Source: a virus. Taken from it: 22,559 nt of DNA. Under the pieces are notes generated by a model. That model did no database searches. It was given only the letters and a program-made list of their open reading frames with translations, and was not told where the DNA came from. This document shows, piece after piece, positions 7,339 through 14,818 of the stretch (position 1 is the stretch's first letter; every line of letters begins with the position of its first letter). The stretch lies in IMG/VR virus record IMGVR_UViG_3300032665_000205, positions 1-22,559 of that record. One strand, written 5' to 3'. Both the position numbers and the translations under genes were made by a program.

Positions 7339-7853
7339 GACTGCACCGGACCCGGGAACTTCTCCCCGTTGACCTCGTAGGCCACGCTGTTCAGCATGAC
7401 CTTCGTGTCCTGGAGGGTGGCCTGGGCGCCGCCTTTGAAGCCCTTGGCGGCGATGGTAACGTCCTTGTCGGGCGGGTCGTTGAATTCAATGATGGCCATC
7501 TGGAGGTCTTGAGCGATGGATTCACCCAGGCTCTTCAAGGCGGCCTGCAGGTTGCCGCCGTTCGCCCGGTAGAGATTGAGCAGGCGGCGGTTCCAGTCGG
7601 GGGACTTCTCGGTGAGCATGCGGCTGAAGAAGGGCCGGGCCTCGGTACGGGCCGCAGGGCCCATGCCGGTCTTGCCCACGGGGGCGAGGTGGCCGAACTC
7701 GTTCAATGCGGCCACATTGGCGACGCTGGTCCCGTCCGGGTAGGTGGCGCCCTCCAGGAAACCAATGCGCAGGTTGACTTCTTCGCCAGCCCGCTCCATC
7801 AGTTCTTGGATTTTTGCCTTGAGCGCTTCCCCGCCCCGGAAGGTGACTTCCAT
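7335..7853 (-). CDS. HK97 gp10-like head-tail joining protein
   Basis: A 172-aa protein with the features of the HK97 gp10-like/minor tail group: an N-terminal helix (LKAKIQELMERA), the segment R-I-G-F-L-E-G-A-T-Y-P-D-G-T-S-V-A, the short N-E-F-G motif near residue 52, an A-R-P-F-F motif near 72, and late conserved pieces (K-G-F, L-Q-D-T-K-V-M-L-N-S-V-A-Y-E-V). GGGAGG stands before the ATG at 7853 at workable spacing, overlapping the end of the adaptor gene. Such proteins take part in joining tail to head. Here it lies between the DUF4054 adaptor and the collar-type protein, as expected for the connector block. Confidence 0.68.
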   Translation of the reverse strand: MEVTFRGGEALKAKIQELMERAGEEVNLRIGFLEGATYPDGTSVANVAALNEFGHLAPVGKTGMGPAARTEARPFFSRMLTEKSPDWNRRLLNLYRANGGNLQAALKSLGESIAQDLQMAIIEFNDPPDKDVTIAAKGFKGGAQATLQDTKVMLNSVAYEVNGEKFPGPVQS

Positions 7854-7854
7854 G

Positions 7855-8280
7855 TCAATTCCCTCCCGGCAGGAAGGACGCGGGCCGGGGGGCGCCGCGG
7901 TAGCGGAAGCCCAGATAGGGCCGCACGGCCTGCCAGAAGCTGGCGCCGTACTTGGTCTGGAGGAACCACGCGGCGGTGCCCGGGACCGGGCCCATGTCGG
8001 CGTGGACCTTGACGGTGCCCTCGCTGGCGTCGGTGATGCGGCCCACCAGGGCCTGAGAGCCCCGGGCGCTGGTGGCGTCGTAGAGTTCGGCCAGGTGGGC
8101 GGTGAGCATGTGCATGAGGACTTTCTGCGTCCCTGGATCCTGGACCGGGCTCGTCCCCGTGTTGTTCAGGTAGACCCCGGACTCCAGGAAATACCCGGGG
8201 GCGGTGGTCGCGGCGATCCCTGCGAACTCGGGATACCGGGACGCGAAGTAGGCGGGATCGAAGGACGCGGTGTAGCCCAT
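7855..8280 (-). CDS. Head-tail adaptor (DUF4054-like)
   Basis: A 141-aa helical protein. The N-terminus [14 protein letters not shown] matches the DUF4054 opening (F...YPEF), and the middle has [14 protein letters not shown], also typical. The following [13 protein letters not shown] segment and the W-F[10 protein letters not shown] motif are hallmarks of the family, which includes gp6/gp15-like adaptor rings binding the portal. The end (ASFLPGGN) is short and Gly/Pro-rich. Start ATG at 8280, three bases after the previous gene's stop. The protein is expected on the outside of the portal, where it opens the connector block. Confidence 0.78.
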   Translation of the reverse strand: MGYTASFDPAYFASRYPEFAGIAATTAPGYFLESGVYLNNTGTSPVQDPGTQKVLMHMLTAHLAELYDATSARGSQALVGRITDASEGTVKVHADMGPVPGTAAWFLQTKYGASFWQAVRPYLGFRYRGAPRPASFLPGGN

Positions 8281-8283
8281 GGC

Positions 8284-8685
8284 CTAGTCCAGGCCCGTCT
8301 GAGGCGGGAGTTTGGAGAGGACCTTCTTCATCTCGTCGGTCGGCTCCAGGCCGTGGCCGGGCTTCTTGGGGTCGAGCCCTTCGAGGCCAGTCTTCTCGTC
8401 CTTGCGTTCCTTGGCCTGGGCCTTGCCGTCCTGGTGCTTCTCGGTCATGAAGATGTGGCCCTTCTTGACGGGCTCCAGCTCGGCATGGGACCGGAACCAC
8501 TCCTCGGCGAAGTCCTTGGGGATCCGGGTGGCCCCGTGCCCGAAAAAGACCGGGACATCGGGGGCCTGGGGGGTGCGGTTCAGGGGGCCGTTGATGCGGA
8601 AGGTTTGGTCGACGCCGTCAGCGGCCTTCACCGTGAGGTGAAACCCGTTTGGGATCTTGCAGTAGACGATGACAGTTTCGGCCAT
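8284..8685 (-). CDS. Small conserved phage protein after the capsid gene
   Basis: A 133-aa protein between the major capsid and DUF4054 genes. The first 75 residues look folded: V-I-V-Y-C-K-I-P-N-G-F-H-L, then G-x-G-A-T-R-I-P-K-D-F-A-E-E-W-F, then a G-H-I-F-M-T stretch. I recall similar N-terminal domains in unnamed proteins at the same spot in other phages. The last 55 residues are Lys/Glu/Asp/Gly/Pro-rich and probably disordered. GGAG stands eight bases before the ATG. It may be a minor head or head-completion protein; no function can be assigned from the sequence. Confidence 0.6.
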   Translation of the reverse strand: MAETVIVYCKIPNGFHLTVKAADGVDQTFRINGPLNRTPQAPDVPVFFGHGATRIPKDFAEEWFRSHAELEPVKKGHIFMTEKHQDGKAQAKERKDEKTGLEGLDPKKPGHGLEPTDEMKKVLSKLPPQTGLD

Positions 8686-8688
8686 GGG

Positions 8689-9783
8689 TTACGCTCCGAG
8701 CATCTGGACGACGCCAGTGGGCTGATACCAGATCGCGCCCCAGCCGCCGCCGGACTTCTTCTGTTTGAAGGAGGAGGAATCACGCACCACCGCGTGGGCG
8801 CGAACCTTGAGGTTGAAGGCAGTGGTGACCACTTCGTCGCCATTGAGTTCGTCGGCGATGAGCTGCAGCAGGTTCCCGGAGGCGGTGGCATACTGCACGG
8901 CCGTGACGACCTCCAGGTGGGGGAAGTTCTTCTTGAGCATGTCGGCCACGGAGACGTTGTATTGCGTGACCTTGGTGAGGTTCACAGACAGCGACGGGCT
9001 CATGGCCAGCTTCATCGCGCTCTCCATCGTCACCATGCCCGAGGTCTGGTTGATGAGGGTCTGGACCATGAGCTGGATGTCCCCGTAGACGCCCAGGGCA
9101 TCCTTCAGGCTCCAGAGATAGTTCGAGCTCACCTGCAGCGGGGAGATGGCGGCCGGGAGGTTCGGGTCGTTCAGGAGCCCGTAGTTCTGCAGGCCCGAGA
9201 ACCCGTAGAAATACATGGTGTTCATGAACTCGGCCATGACCTTCGCGGAGGCCAGGTTCTTCCGGTTCGCGGCGTCGATCTTGGCCAGGCCGGCGCGCTC
9301 CAGTTCCAGCTCGCCCCATTCGGTTTGGGTCTGGAAGAGGTAGCTCTGGCGGGGCACCCAGTTGACTTGGAAGTTGGCCTCGCCCGCGGTGCTGTAGTCG
9401 TCATAAGAGGCGACCATGCCGGTGGCCTCGACGATGGGGAATTCCCACGTCATCTTGGTCCAGTCGCCCTTCAGCTCTTCCTTGGCGATCTTGGTGGCGT
9501 TCAGGGGGGCCGTGTAGACCTCGATGAACTTGGGGTCGATGACGGTGGTCAGGAACTGGGGGATGCCCGCGTTGCTCTGGGTCACGGCCAGGGGCTGGGC
9601 GGCGTCGAAGCCGAAGGTCCGGGGATCGATGCCCAGGTCGCGGCGGGCGCTGTCCATGGCCACGTCCAGGCGGCGGCCCCATTCAGGGCGCTGCTCGGCC
9701 ACGGCGCCCGGCAGGATGATCGCGAAATCCTCCTGCAGCCGGTCGAAAAGCTTGTCACGGTTGGGATTGAAGAGGGTTCTCAT
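8689..9783 (-). CDS. Major capsid protein (DUF2184-like)
   Basis: A 364-aa protein. The start is the ATG at 9783, after GAGGAA at six bases and three bases downstream of the cement gene's stop; the longer open frame to 10545 is only a shadow of the cement gene. The sequence (PNRDKLFDRLQED, then DDYSTAGEANFQVNWVPRQS, then Y-G-F-S-G-L-Q-N-Y-G-L-L-N-D-P-N) fits the DUF2184 major capsid family with an HK97-type fold. Residues 220-300 carry the peripheral-axis type helix-strand pattern, and the end has R-A-H-A-V-V-R-D-S-S-S-F. It should form the icosahedral shell. There is no obvious separate delta domain, since a DUF2213 protein with scaffold-like tail is encoded upstream. Confidence 0.85.
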   Translation of the reverse strand: MRTLFNPNRDKLFDRLQEDFAIILPGAVAEQRPEWGRRLDVAMDSARRDLGIDPRTFGFDAAQPLAVTQSNAGIPQFLTTVIDPKFIEVYTAPLNATKIAKEELKGDWTKMTWEFPIVEATGMVASYDDYSTAGEANFQVNWVPRQSYLFQTQTEWGELELERAGLAKIDAANRKNLASAKVMAEFMNTMYFYGFSGLQNYGLLNDPNLPAAISPLQVSSNYLWSLKDALGVYGDIQLMVQTLINQTSGMVTMESAMKLAMSPSLSVNLTKVTQYNVSVADMLKKNFPHLEVVTAVQYATASGNLLQLIADELNGDEVVTTAFNLKVRAHAVVRDSSSFKQKKSGGGWGAIWYQPTGVVQMLGA

Positions 9784-9785
9784 GG

Positions 9786-10760
9786 TCAGTTCCTCGTGCC
9801 GATGATGGCCAGCTCGCCCACGTTGGCCGGGGTCTGGAAAAAGAACGGCGTCTCGATACAGGCGGAGGCGTTGACGGTGCCGCTGGCGAGGGTTCCGGGG
9901 GTGGTGGAGACGGTGTAGGTGCCGACGCCCCCCGTGGTGCCGGTGAGCTGGTTGACGATGTAGGTCCCCGCGGCGAGGCCGGAGGTGGAGTCGGTGAGAA
10001 GCTGGCCGGGGACCAGGGTGCCGTCGGTCACGGCCGTGACGGTCATGACGTTGGTGGCGAAGGTCGCGGTGACGGTGGCTCCGCCGATGCTGTCGGCGGG
10101 GGTCGAAGCGCAGGCTTCGGCGGTGCCGATGGTGATGGCGGTGACGGTGGGGCTGGACAGATTGTAGGTGCCCGCGCCGCCCTGGGTGCCGGAGGCCTGG
10201 GAGACCACCCGGGTGTTCGCCGGGATGCCCAGGCCAGTGACCAGGTGGCCGATGCCGATGTAGCCGGTAGTGAGGCTGGTCACGGTCATGACCAGGTTGG
10301 CGAAGGTGGCCTGGAAGGTGGAGGCCACGCCCGAGGGGTAGTTCGGGAAGCTGCCGGCGGCGCCCGGGATCACGGCGCCGGAGAACAGGTTCGCGAAGAC
10401 CTTGTTGCCACGGGTCGCGCTCTGGAAGCCGCAGCGGGCCCAGAAGTCGCCGCGGTTGAAGATCGCAGCGTCGCCGCCCAGCTGGTTGATACCGTTGGGG
10501 GAGAGCAGGTTGGAGGAATTCGCTTGGAACTCGTTGAGCACCCAACCGTCGGGGACGGAGGGCACGCCACCGGGAGCGTAGTTGGTCAGCGTCTTGCTGT
10601 CGCTGCCCACCCAGGCGAACCGGGCGACGTTCAGGCCATTGACCGAATCGGCGACGAAGCCGCCAGCGGGCCCGATCACCATGGCCAGAGGATTGCTGGA
10701 GGCCTTGGCGCCTTCGGTGCCGACGGGAGAGGTGAGGTTGACGGAAGTCTGGAAACCCAT
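9786..10760 (-). CDS. Capsid cement/decoration protein (Gp24-like) with two repeat domains
   Basis: A 324-aa protein immediately before the major capsid gene. Residues 1-130 (FQTSVNLTSPVGTEGAKAS near the start, then N-x-F-Q-A, G-D-F-W-A-R-C) resemble structural cement proteins of the Gp24 type, which lock capsomers together. Residues 150-211 and 231-296 are two related Gly/Thr/Val-rich beta domains. Both have F-A-x-x-V-M-T-V-T near the start and G-x-G-T-Y followed by serine-containing strands later. The C-terminal 25 residues (F-F-F-Q-T-P-A-N-V-G-E-L-A) return to the cement fold, so the repeats look inserted into it. GGAGG lies six bases before the ATG. Likely displayed on the capsid surface. 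Confidence 0.7.
   Translation of the reverse strand: MGFQTSVNLTSPVGTEGAKASSNPLAMVIGPAGGFVADSVNGLNVARFAWVGSDSKTLTNYAPGGVPSVPDGWVLNEFQANSSNLLSPNGINQLGGDAAIFNRGDFWARCGFQSATRGNKVFANLFSGAVIPGAAGSFPNYPSGVASTFQATFANLVMTVTSLTTGYIGIGHLVTGLGIPANTRVVSQASGTQGGAGTYNLSSPTVTAITIGTAEACASTPADSIGGATVTATFATNVMTVTAVTDGTLVPGQLLTDSTSGLAAGTYIVNQLTGTTGGVGTYTVSTTPGTLASGTVNASACIETPFFFQTPANVGELAIIGTRN
9873..10313 (-). repeat. Two protein-level tandem repeats in the cement gene
   Basis: About 10313-10128 and 10070-9873 encode two versions of the same roughly 60-residue beta module. Shared marks in order are V-M-T-V-T, a G-x-L-x-(T/P)-G region, a V-V/I-V strand, and GG-x-G-T-Y. The DNA has diverged considerably, so this is an old duplication rather than a recent one. 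Confidence 0.6.
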
Positions 10761-10763
10761 GGC

Positions 10764-11633
10764 TTACCTCCGGATCCGGTCAGGGTTGAAACGCTTGGCG
10801 TAGGAGTCTTCCGCCTTGGAATCCATGCCCAGGGTCGGAACGACAGGCTCGTCGTCCAACTTCGCGAGGAGCATCTGGACCAGGGGGCGGAAGGCGGAGG
10901 GGTGCACGCCCTCGGTGGGGACCTTGGCGTGGTCGAGGGCCATCTTGTAGACGGCTTCGGGGCTGGTCTGGCCGCGCACGGCGCCGATCAGGGGTTCAAC
11001 TTCGTCTTCGGCCAGGCGAACGGACTGCATGCGCTGGACCGTCGCGTCAGCCGCGGCCTTGATGGCGGCGTCCATCGCCGGCTTGCCGACGGTGAGGGCC
11101 TTGGTGTCGTTGGGATCCACGGCAGTTCCTTTCTTGGGGGGGAAGCCATCGCCGGCCGCCGGGGCGGGCGAGAGCTTGTCGAGGAGGGCCGCGACCTGGG
11201 ACATAACCTCGTCGGGCAGGTTCTGGGCCTGGAGGAGGCCGAGGAGGGCTTTGCCGGCTTCGTCAGCGTCGGCGGTGCAGCCCTTGTCCTCGCCCATGTC
11301 GTCTTCGTCGCCCGTGGGCGGGACGGGGGGAACGGCGGGCTTCTTGCCGTCTTCGATGTCGGGGCCTTCGGCCTCGCCGTCCTCGAGGTTGTCGAGGAGG
11401 TCAAGCACGTCGTCGAGGTCCGCATCCTGCGCCAGACGCGGGGTGAAGGTCTTCTTGACGTCCTGGGCCAGCTTGGCCTTCTGGGTCTTGAAGGCCTTGG
11501 CGGTGATGTTGGCGACCAGCGGGTTGAGATCGGAGATCTTCAGGGCCTGGTCGGAGGCGAGCAGGGGACGGAGGTAGCCCAGAAGGGCCCCCCGCGCCGC
11601 GATCGCCCTGGGAGTGAGCTTTTTCTGCTTCAT
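10764..11633 (-). CDS. Possible nested in-frame scaffold protein
   Basis: Within the DUF2213 gene an in-frame ATG (codon 202, M-K-Q-K-K-L-T-P) is preceded by AAAGGAG about nine bases upstream, one of the best ribosome binding sites in the window. It falls exactly at the end of the Lys/Pro/Ser-rich linker (P-K-T-P-K-E-Q-S-P) that separates the protease-like part from the charged helical part. Starting here gives a 289-aa protein with the scaffold-like region alone, the same arrangement as lambda C and its nested scaffold Nu3. Separate production is inferred from the site and boundary, not shown. Confidence 0.5.
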   Translation of the reverse strand: MKQKKLTPRAIAARGALLGYLRPLLASDQALKISDLNPLVANITAKAFKTQKAKLAQDVKKTFTPRLAQDADLDDVLDLLDNLEDGEAEGPDIEDGKKPAVPPVPPTGDEDDMGEDKGCTADADEAGKALLGLLQAQNLPDEVMSQVAALLDKLSPAPAAGDGFPPKKGTAVDPNDTKALTVGKPAMDAAIKAAADATVQRMQSVRLAEDEVEPLIGAVRGQTSPEAVYKMALDHAKVPTEGVHPSAFRPLVQMLLAKLDDEPVVPTLGMDSKAEDSYAKRFNPDRIRR

Positions 11634-12236
11634 TGGGGATTGCTCCTTTGGGGTTTTGGGTTTGGCATCGGAGACCAGGACATCGGGACCGGCCCGACCC
11701 TCATCCACCAGCGCCACGTGGTTTCCGCGCAGCTCGCGCATCACGCCGTCATAGGCAACTCCTTCGTAGGTTCCCGGGGTCATGTCGAGGATCCAGCGGT
11801 AGGCACAGGACAACTCAACCTGCTCCCGGGTGTTGATTCGCTGAATGGCCGCGGCGTCCCATACGACGAGGCTGTTTTGCAGGTACGGCTTGACGAAAAT
11901 GGCGTCGTTGCCGGTGGCGCCGACGACCATGGCCTTCTTCTCGATGTCGACCGCCAGGTCCTCGGCACTCAGGGGCTCGTGGCCAGCCAGGAGGGGCAGC
12001 CCGTTGAAGTAGGGCGCGGCCTTGGCCAGTTCCTCGGGATCCCGAAGCAGGAAATAGGTCCGGTTGGGGTCGACCACCACCCCGGCTTCCTTGGCGATGT
12101 CGGCGATCTCTTCGCCCAGGTAGGGGCAAACCATGGCCTTGCTGATGTTCGAGACGGCCACATGGAGGTAGCCGTTCTCGTCCACGGTGCGCATGGACTT
12201 GTCCAAGGCGAGAATCACGCGCTCACGCGACTGCAT
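10764..12236 (-). CDS. DUF2213 prohead protease with scaffold-like C-terminus
   Basis: A 490-aa protein. Residues 1-190 fit DUF2213, a family next to capsid genes and thought to be the prohead maturation protease. Visible conserved sites are H86 (L-L-A-G-H-E), S142 (V-E-L-S-C-A-Y) and H173 (G-N-H-V-A-L-V-D-E-G-R-A-G). A Ser-His-His set would be compatible with a herpesvirus/phage-type serine protease, but that is inference. From about residue 200 the sequence turns into charged helices, including an acidic stretch (D-D-V-L-D-L-L-D-N-L-E-D-G-E), as in scaffolds. Start ATG at 12236 has GGAGG five bases upstream; an ATG ten codons earlier lacks such a site. It overlaps the end of the head morphogenesis gene by 14 bases. 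Confidence 0.7.
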   Translation of the reverse strand: MQSRERVILALDKSMRTVDENGYLHVAVSNISKAMVCPYLGEEIADIAKEAGVVVDPNRTYFLLRDPEELAKAAPYFNGLPLLAGHEPLSAEDLAVDIEKKAMVVGATGNDAIFVKPYLQNSLVVWDAAAIQRINTREQVELSCAYRWILDMTPGTYEGVAYDGVMRELRGNHVALVDEGRAGPDVLVSDAKPKTPKEQSPMKQKKLTPRAIAARGALLGYLRPLLASDQALKISDLNPLVANITAKAFKTQKAKLAQDVKKTFTPRLAQDADLDDVLDLLDNLEDGEAEGPDIEDGKKPAVPPVPPTGDEDDMGEDKGCTADADEAGKALLGLLQAQNLPDEVMSQVAALLDKLSPAPAAGDGFPPKKGTAVDPNDTKALTVGKPAMDAAIKAAADATVQRMQSVRLAEDEVEPLIGAVRGQTSPEAVYKMALDHAKVPTEGVHPSAFRPLVQMLLAKLDDEPVVPTLGMDSKAEDSYAKRFNPDRIRR

Positions 12237-13071
12237 CTTCGCCTCCGTCTGGGATCTCGTCGTCATCGATGCCGGGAATGATGCCCATGGCCACGCAGCC
12301 GCAGTTGATCAGCTCGCCGGGCTGAATGAAGTCGCCGTATTCGTCATCGAAGCAGCCTTCGGCGGTGTCGAAGATCTCACCGTTCATGGCTTCATGCGAT
12401 TCCCGGGGGTTCTTGCTGGCGGTGGTGTGGACCCACTTCGACTTTTCGATACCTAGGCCCAGCTTACGCACCTTGTTCATGACCGCCGTGGCCTTGGCGT
12501 TCTGGTCGCGGGCGATGAGTGCAGCACGGCGACGGGTCACGCCGTAGCGGTCTTGGAGGTCCTTCGCGAGGTCCCCCATGTCGTGGCCGTGCTGCACGGA
12601 CCTCATCACCATGCCTTCCACATCCGCGAGGTGCTGAGAGGGAATAGACTTGATGAGGCCAACGTTTTCGCCGATGACGGCGCGGTAGGCGTCGTTCATG
12701 GGGCGGGTCATCTGGAATTTGACCGCGAAGCCCGCCTTGCGCAGGGTGTGCTTCAGGGCGGTGTCCGAATGCTTCAGGGTCTCGTCGGCGAAATGCGTGG
12801 CGATCTTGTCGGAGGCTTCCTTGAAGACCTTGCTCCACTTTCGGCCCAGGGCCTTGAGGGCGGCGCGCTGGGCGGCGGCGGGGCTCATGTCCTTGGCCAT
12901 CAGGGCGTGTGGAGGCGTGGCCTTGTAGGCTCGCAGGACCACGCGCAGGATGTCCCTGTGCATGGCATCGATGAAGCCCAAGAGCTTCGTCCGGTACCAG
13001 GACTGAATGCCGAGGTTAGGCCGGACGGCGGCGAGGAGGATAGGCTTCGGGCCCGGGGCGCGCAGCTTCAT
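12223..13071 (-). CDS. Head morphogenesis protein (Mu F / SPP1 gp7-like)
   Basis: A 282-aa protein joined to the portal gene by an ATGA overlap, the usual partner order. The N-terminal part is helical (W-Y-R-T-K-L-L-G-F-I-D-A-M). The C-terminal half carries the family pattern: R-x-A-L-I-A-R-D-Q-N-A-K-A near residue 190, then K-W-V-H-T, then H-E-A-M-N-G-E near 229, and an I-N-C-G-C motif near 262. Such proteins enter the prohead in low copy with the portal and help assembly or early DNA injection. The acidic tail (G-I-D-D-D-E-I-P-D-G-G-E-D) ends inside the start region of the DUF2213 gene. Confidence 0.8.
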   Translation of the reverse strand: MKLRAPGPKPILLAAVRPNLGIQSWYRTKLLGFIDAMHRDILRVVLRAYKATPPHALMAKDMSPAAAQRAALKALGRKWSKVFKEASDKIATHFADETLKHSDTALKHTLRKAGFAVKFQMTRPMNDAYRAVIGENVGLIKSIPSQHLADVEGMVMRSVQHGHDMGDLAKDLQDRYGVTRRRAALIARDQNAKATAVMNKVRKLGLGIEKSKWVHTTASKNPRESHEAMNGEIFDTAEGCFDDEYGDFIQPGELINCGCVAMGIIPGIDDDEIPDGGEDAVA

Positions 13072-14513
13072 ACGGCACCCATGGGCTTCGTGAGGCCTTC
13101 GACCTTGGCCAGGAGCGGATCCTTGCCCTGCACCAGCGCGTCAGGGGGTGCCGGAATATCGTCGTCCACGTCCAGGCCGTCATACCCGCTGTTTGGGTCC
13201 TTGGCGATGCGTGCCCGCTCCTCCTGGGCAGAGATCACGCCAGCGGCGATCATCTCCACGGCGCTGTCGGCGTCGGCCTTGCGGATCCGGCCCAGCTTCT
13301 CGGCGTCGGGCTGCCAGAGGGGTTCGAAGTCGAAGGTGATGTCGGGGTCAATGCAACCGAATTCTGAGAGCTGCTCAAGCCGGATGATCTTCTCAAGGTT
13401 CTCGCGGAAGAGGATTTCCTGGCGGTCGGCGATCAGATCATAGAAGACCCGGATCTCGCCCTCGGAGCTCGCGTTGAGGCCGCTGGGGGAGATGCCAGTG
13501 AGGATAATGAGGGGAAGCTGGCTGTCGCTGCTGATGTGCTCCAGCGCCTGGGCCTGGAGTTTGTCGAGCCCCGAGATGGGCGCGTTGAACTGGAAGAACT
13601 CCTCGGAATCCTTGTCCAGGAGCATCATCCCGAAGTTGTCACGGGCCGCGGCGAAGAAATCAGCCCGGTCCAGGAGGGCATCGCCGTTCCCGCCGTTCAG
13701 CACGTCGGCCATTTTGGTCTTGACGCCAGAAACACTGTAGCCCTGGATCATCCGGTTGACGTTCTTCCGGGTGGAGAGCCAGTTCTCGACGGTCTCCATG
13801 ATCAGCTGGGACATGGACATGCCGCCGAAATTGTACGAGGGCTTCAGTAGGTCCGGCACCGGCTGGCTAATGAAGGTAAGCATGCGGCTGTCATGCACGC
13901 GCTGGCCCAGGACGAACCAGGACCGGGGGGCATAGAAGCTGTCGGCCAGGGGGTCGGAGCTGTTGTATTCGAAGGGGAAGGTGTAGAGCGGTTCAACAAC
14001 CTTGAGGCCCTGGAACGATCCCAGGGGGATCTTGTAGCGACTCTCCAGCAGGGGCGAGGCCAGTTCGCGGGCCGAGCGGCGGGCGCCCTTGATCTTCACG
14101 TAGAGCTGACCCCGCCCGAAAAAACCGTCGTGGATGGCGGCCATGCGGAACCAGCCACGGATCTTGTGTTCCTTCATCCGCTGGGTGAGGATCTTGATCT
14201 CGGCGTCCTTCTTCTGGCCGGACTCCGACTTGAGCCGGATCCACTTGCGCACCATCTCAAAGGCGACGCGCTGGGTGGCGTTCCGGTAGGCCGCGCGCTG
14301 GGTCAGCTCGGATAGGAACGGGTAGCCCAGGAAGCCCATCCCGGCGAAGGCCTGGTTGAGGTAGGCGAACATCGGCTCGTTCGCGGCATCCATGGCCAGG
14401 CGAGCCTTTTCCGGCATGACGCCCTTGGGCAGATCAGGCAGACCCCATGCCCGCTCGGGGCGGAGAACCTCCAGGGCCCGGAGCTTGGCGAGGAAGCCGG
14501 GATCGATCCTCAA
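13068..14513 (-). CDS. Portal protein (DUF1073 family)
   Basis: A 481-aa protein. The order F-L-G-Y-P-F-L-S-E-L-T-Q-R, R-x-A-F-E-M-V-R-K-W, H-D-S-R-M-L-T-F, then a G-M-S-M-S-Q-L segment, and LPLIILTGISPSGLNASSEG near residue 340, is that of DUF1073 portals. The portal forms the dodecameric ring at one vertex for packaging and tail attachment. I start it at the TTG at 14513, whose bases overlap the TGA of the preceding gene (TTGA) with GAGGA upstream. A stop lies three codons upstream in frame, and the next candidate, an ATG at codon 33, would lose N-terminal sequence. Length is as usual for the family. Pfam now links this family name to anti-CBASS Acb1, but everything here points to a portal. 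Confidence 0.85.
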   Translation of the reverse strand: MRIDPGFLAKLRALEVLRPERAWGLPDLPKGVMPEKARLAMDAANEPMFAYLNQAFAGMGFLGYPFLSELTQRAAYRNATQRVAFEMVRKWIRLKSESGQKKDAEIKILTQRMKEHKIRGWFRMAAIHDGFFGRGQLYVKIKGARRSARELASPLLESRYKIPLGSFQGLKVVEPLYTFPFEYNSSDPLADSFYAPRSWFVLGQRVHDSRMLTFISQPVPDLLKPSYNFGGMSMSQLIMETVENWLSTRKNVNRMIQGYSVSGVKTKMADVLNGGNGDALLDRADFFAAARDNFGMMLLDKDSEEFFQFNAPISGLDKLQAQALEHISSDSQLPLIILTGISPSGLNASSEGEIRVFYDLIADRQEILFRENLEKIIRLEQLSEFGCIDPDITFDFEPLWQPDAEKLGRIRKADADSAVEMIAAGVISAQEERARIAKDPNSGYDGLDVDDDIPAPPDALVQGKDPLLAKVEGLTKPMGAV

Positions 14514-14815
14514 GGGGTCTCATCCTCTTCGTTGAGCCCGGACATGCCGGCCAGGATGCCCTTGCCCTCCAGGAACCCGACGAGGCGAGAATGCCTGCGC
14601 TCCTGGGCCCCGATACGGGCGCCCTGGGACTGGAAGGACTTGAGCAGTTGCCCAATCTGAGACTTCAGATCCTCCAGGGCTTCCTTCATGTCCTTGCGGT
14701 CGGTCTCGTACTTGGCGACGATGAGGCGCTGAATTAGCTGGTGCTGACCGGCCAGCAGTGCGCCCACGGCCGTGAGGGCGGTCAGGATGATGGTGATCCA
14801 GGTGGCGATGGTCAT
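14510..14815 (-). CDS. Small single-span membrane protein with coiled coil
   Basis: A 101-aa protein. Residues 3-24 (A-T-W-I-T-I-I-L-T-A-L-T-A-V-G-A-L-L-A) form one membrane segment at the very N-terminus. Residues 30-75 are a charged helix likely to form a coiled coil (K-D-M-K-E-A-L-E-D-L-K-S-Q-I). The C-terminus is acidic (N-E-E-D-E-T-P). I do not recognise the family. It lies between another membrane coiled-coil protein and the portal gene, at the end of the lysis block, and overlaps the portal start by TTGA. It could be a lysis accessory protein or a spanin-like part. An N-in orientation is not resolved. Confidence 0.6.
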   Translation of the reverse strand: MTIATWITIILTALTAVGALLAGQHQLIQRLIVAKYETDRKDMKEALEDLKSQIGQLLKSFQSQGARIGAQERRHSRLVGFLEGKGILAGMSGLNEEDETP

Positions 14816-14818
14816 GGC

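Noticed and set aside
7744-9918. 724-codon open frame on the plus strand
   Set aside because: It lies opposite the adaptor and capsid genes. Its product is Gly/Val/His/Arg/Asp-rich without domains, the usual shadow of a GC-rich coding strand. The plus-strand frames at 10245-12281, 2292-3890 and 4933-6120 are rejected for the same reason.
9784-10545. N-terminal extension of the major capsid frame
   Set aside because: The extension is an out-of-frame reading of the cement gene (Arg/His/Pro-rich). A strong ribosome binding site stands before the ATG at 9783.
11969-12266. Upstream ATG (12266) as start of the DUF2213 gene
   Set aside because: No ribosome binding site precedes it and the extra ten residues overlap the neighbour gene. 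The ATG at 12236 has GGAGG at five bases.
13068-14513. Possible anti-CBASS Acb1 activity of the DUF1073 protein
   Set aside because: The family name is linked to Acb1, but length, the HDSRM and LTGISPSGLNASSEG motifs and the partner gene all fit a portal. I saw no pair of H-x-T/S phosphodiesterase motifs placed as in Acb1.
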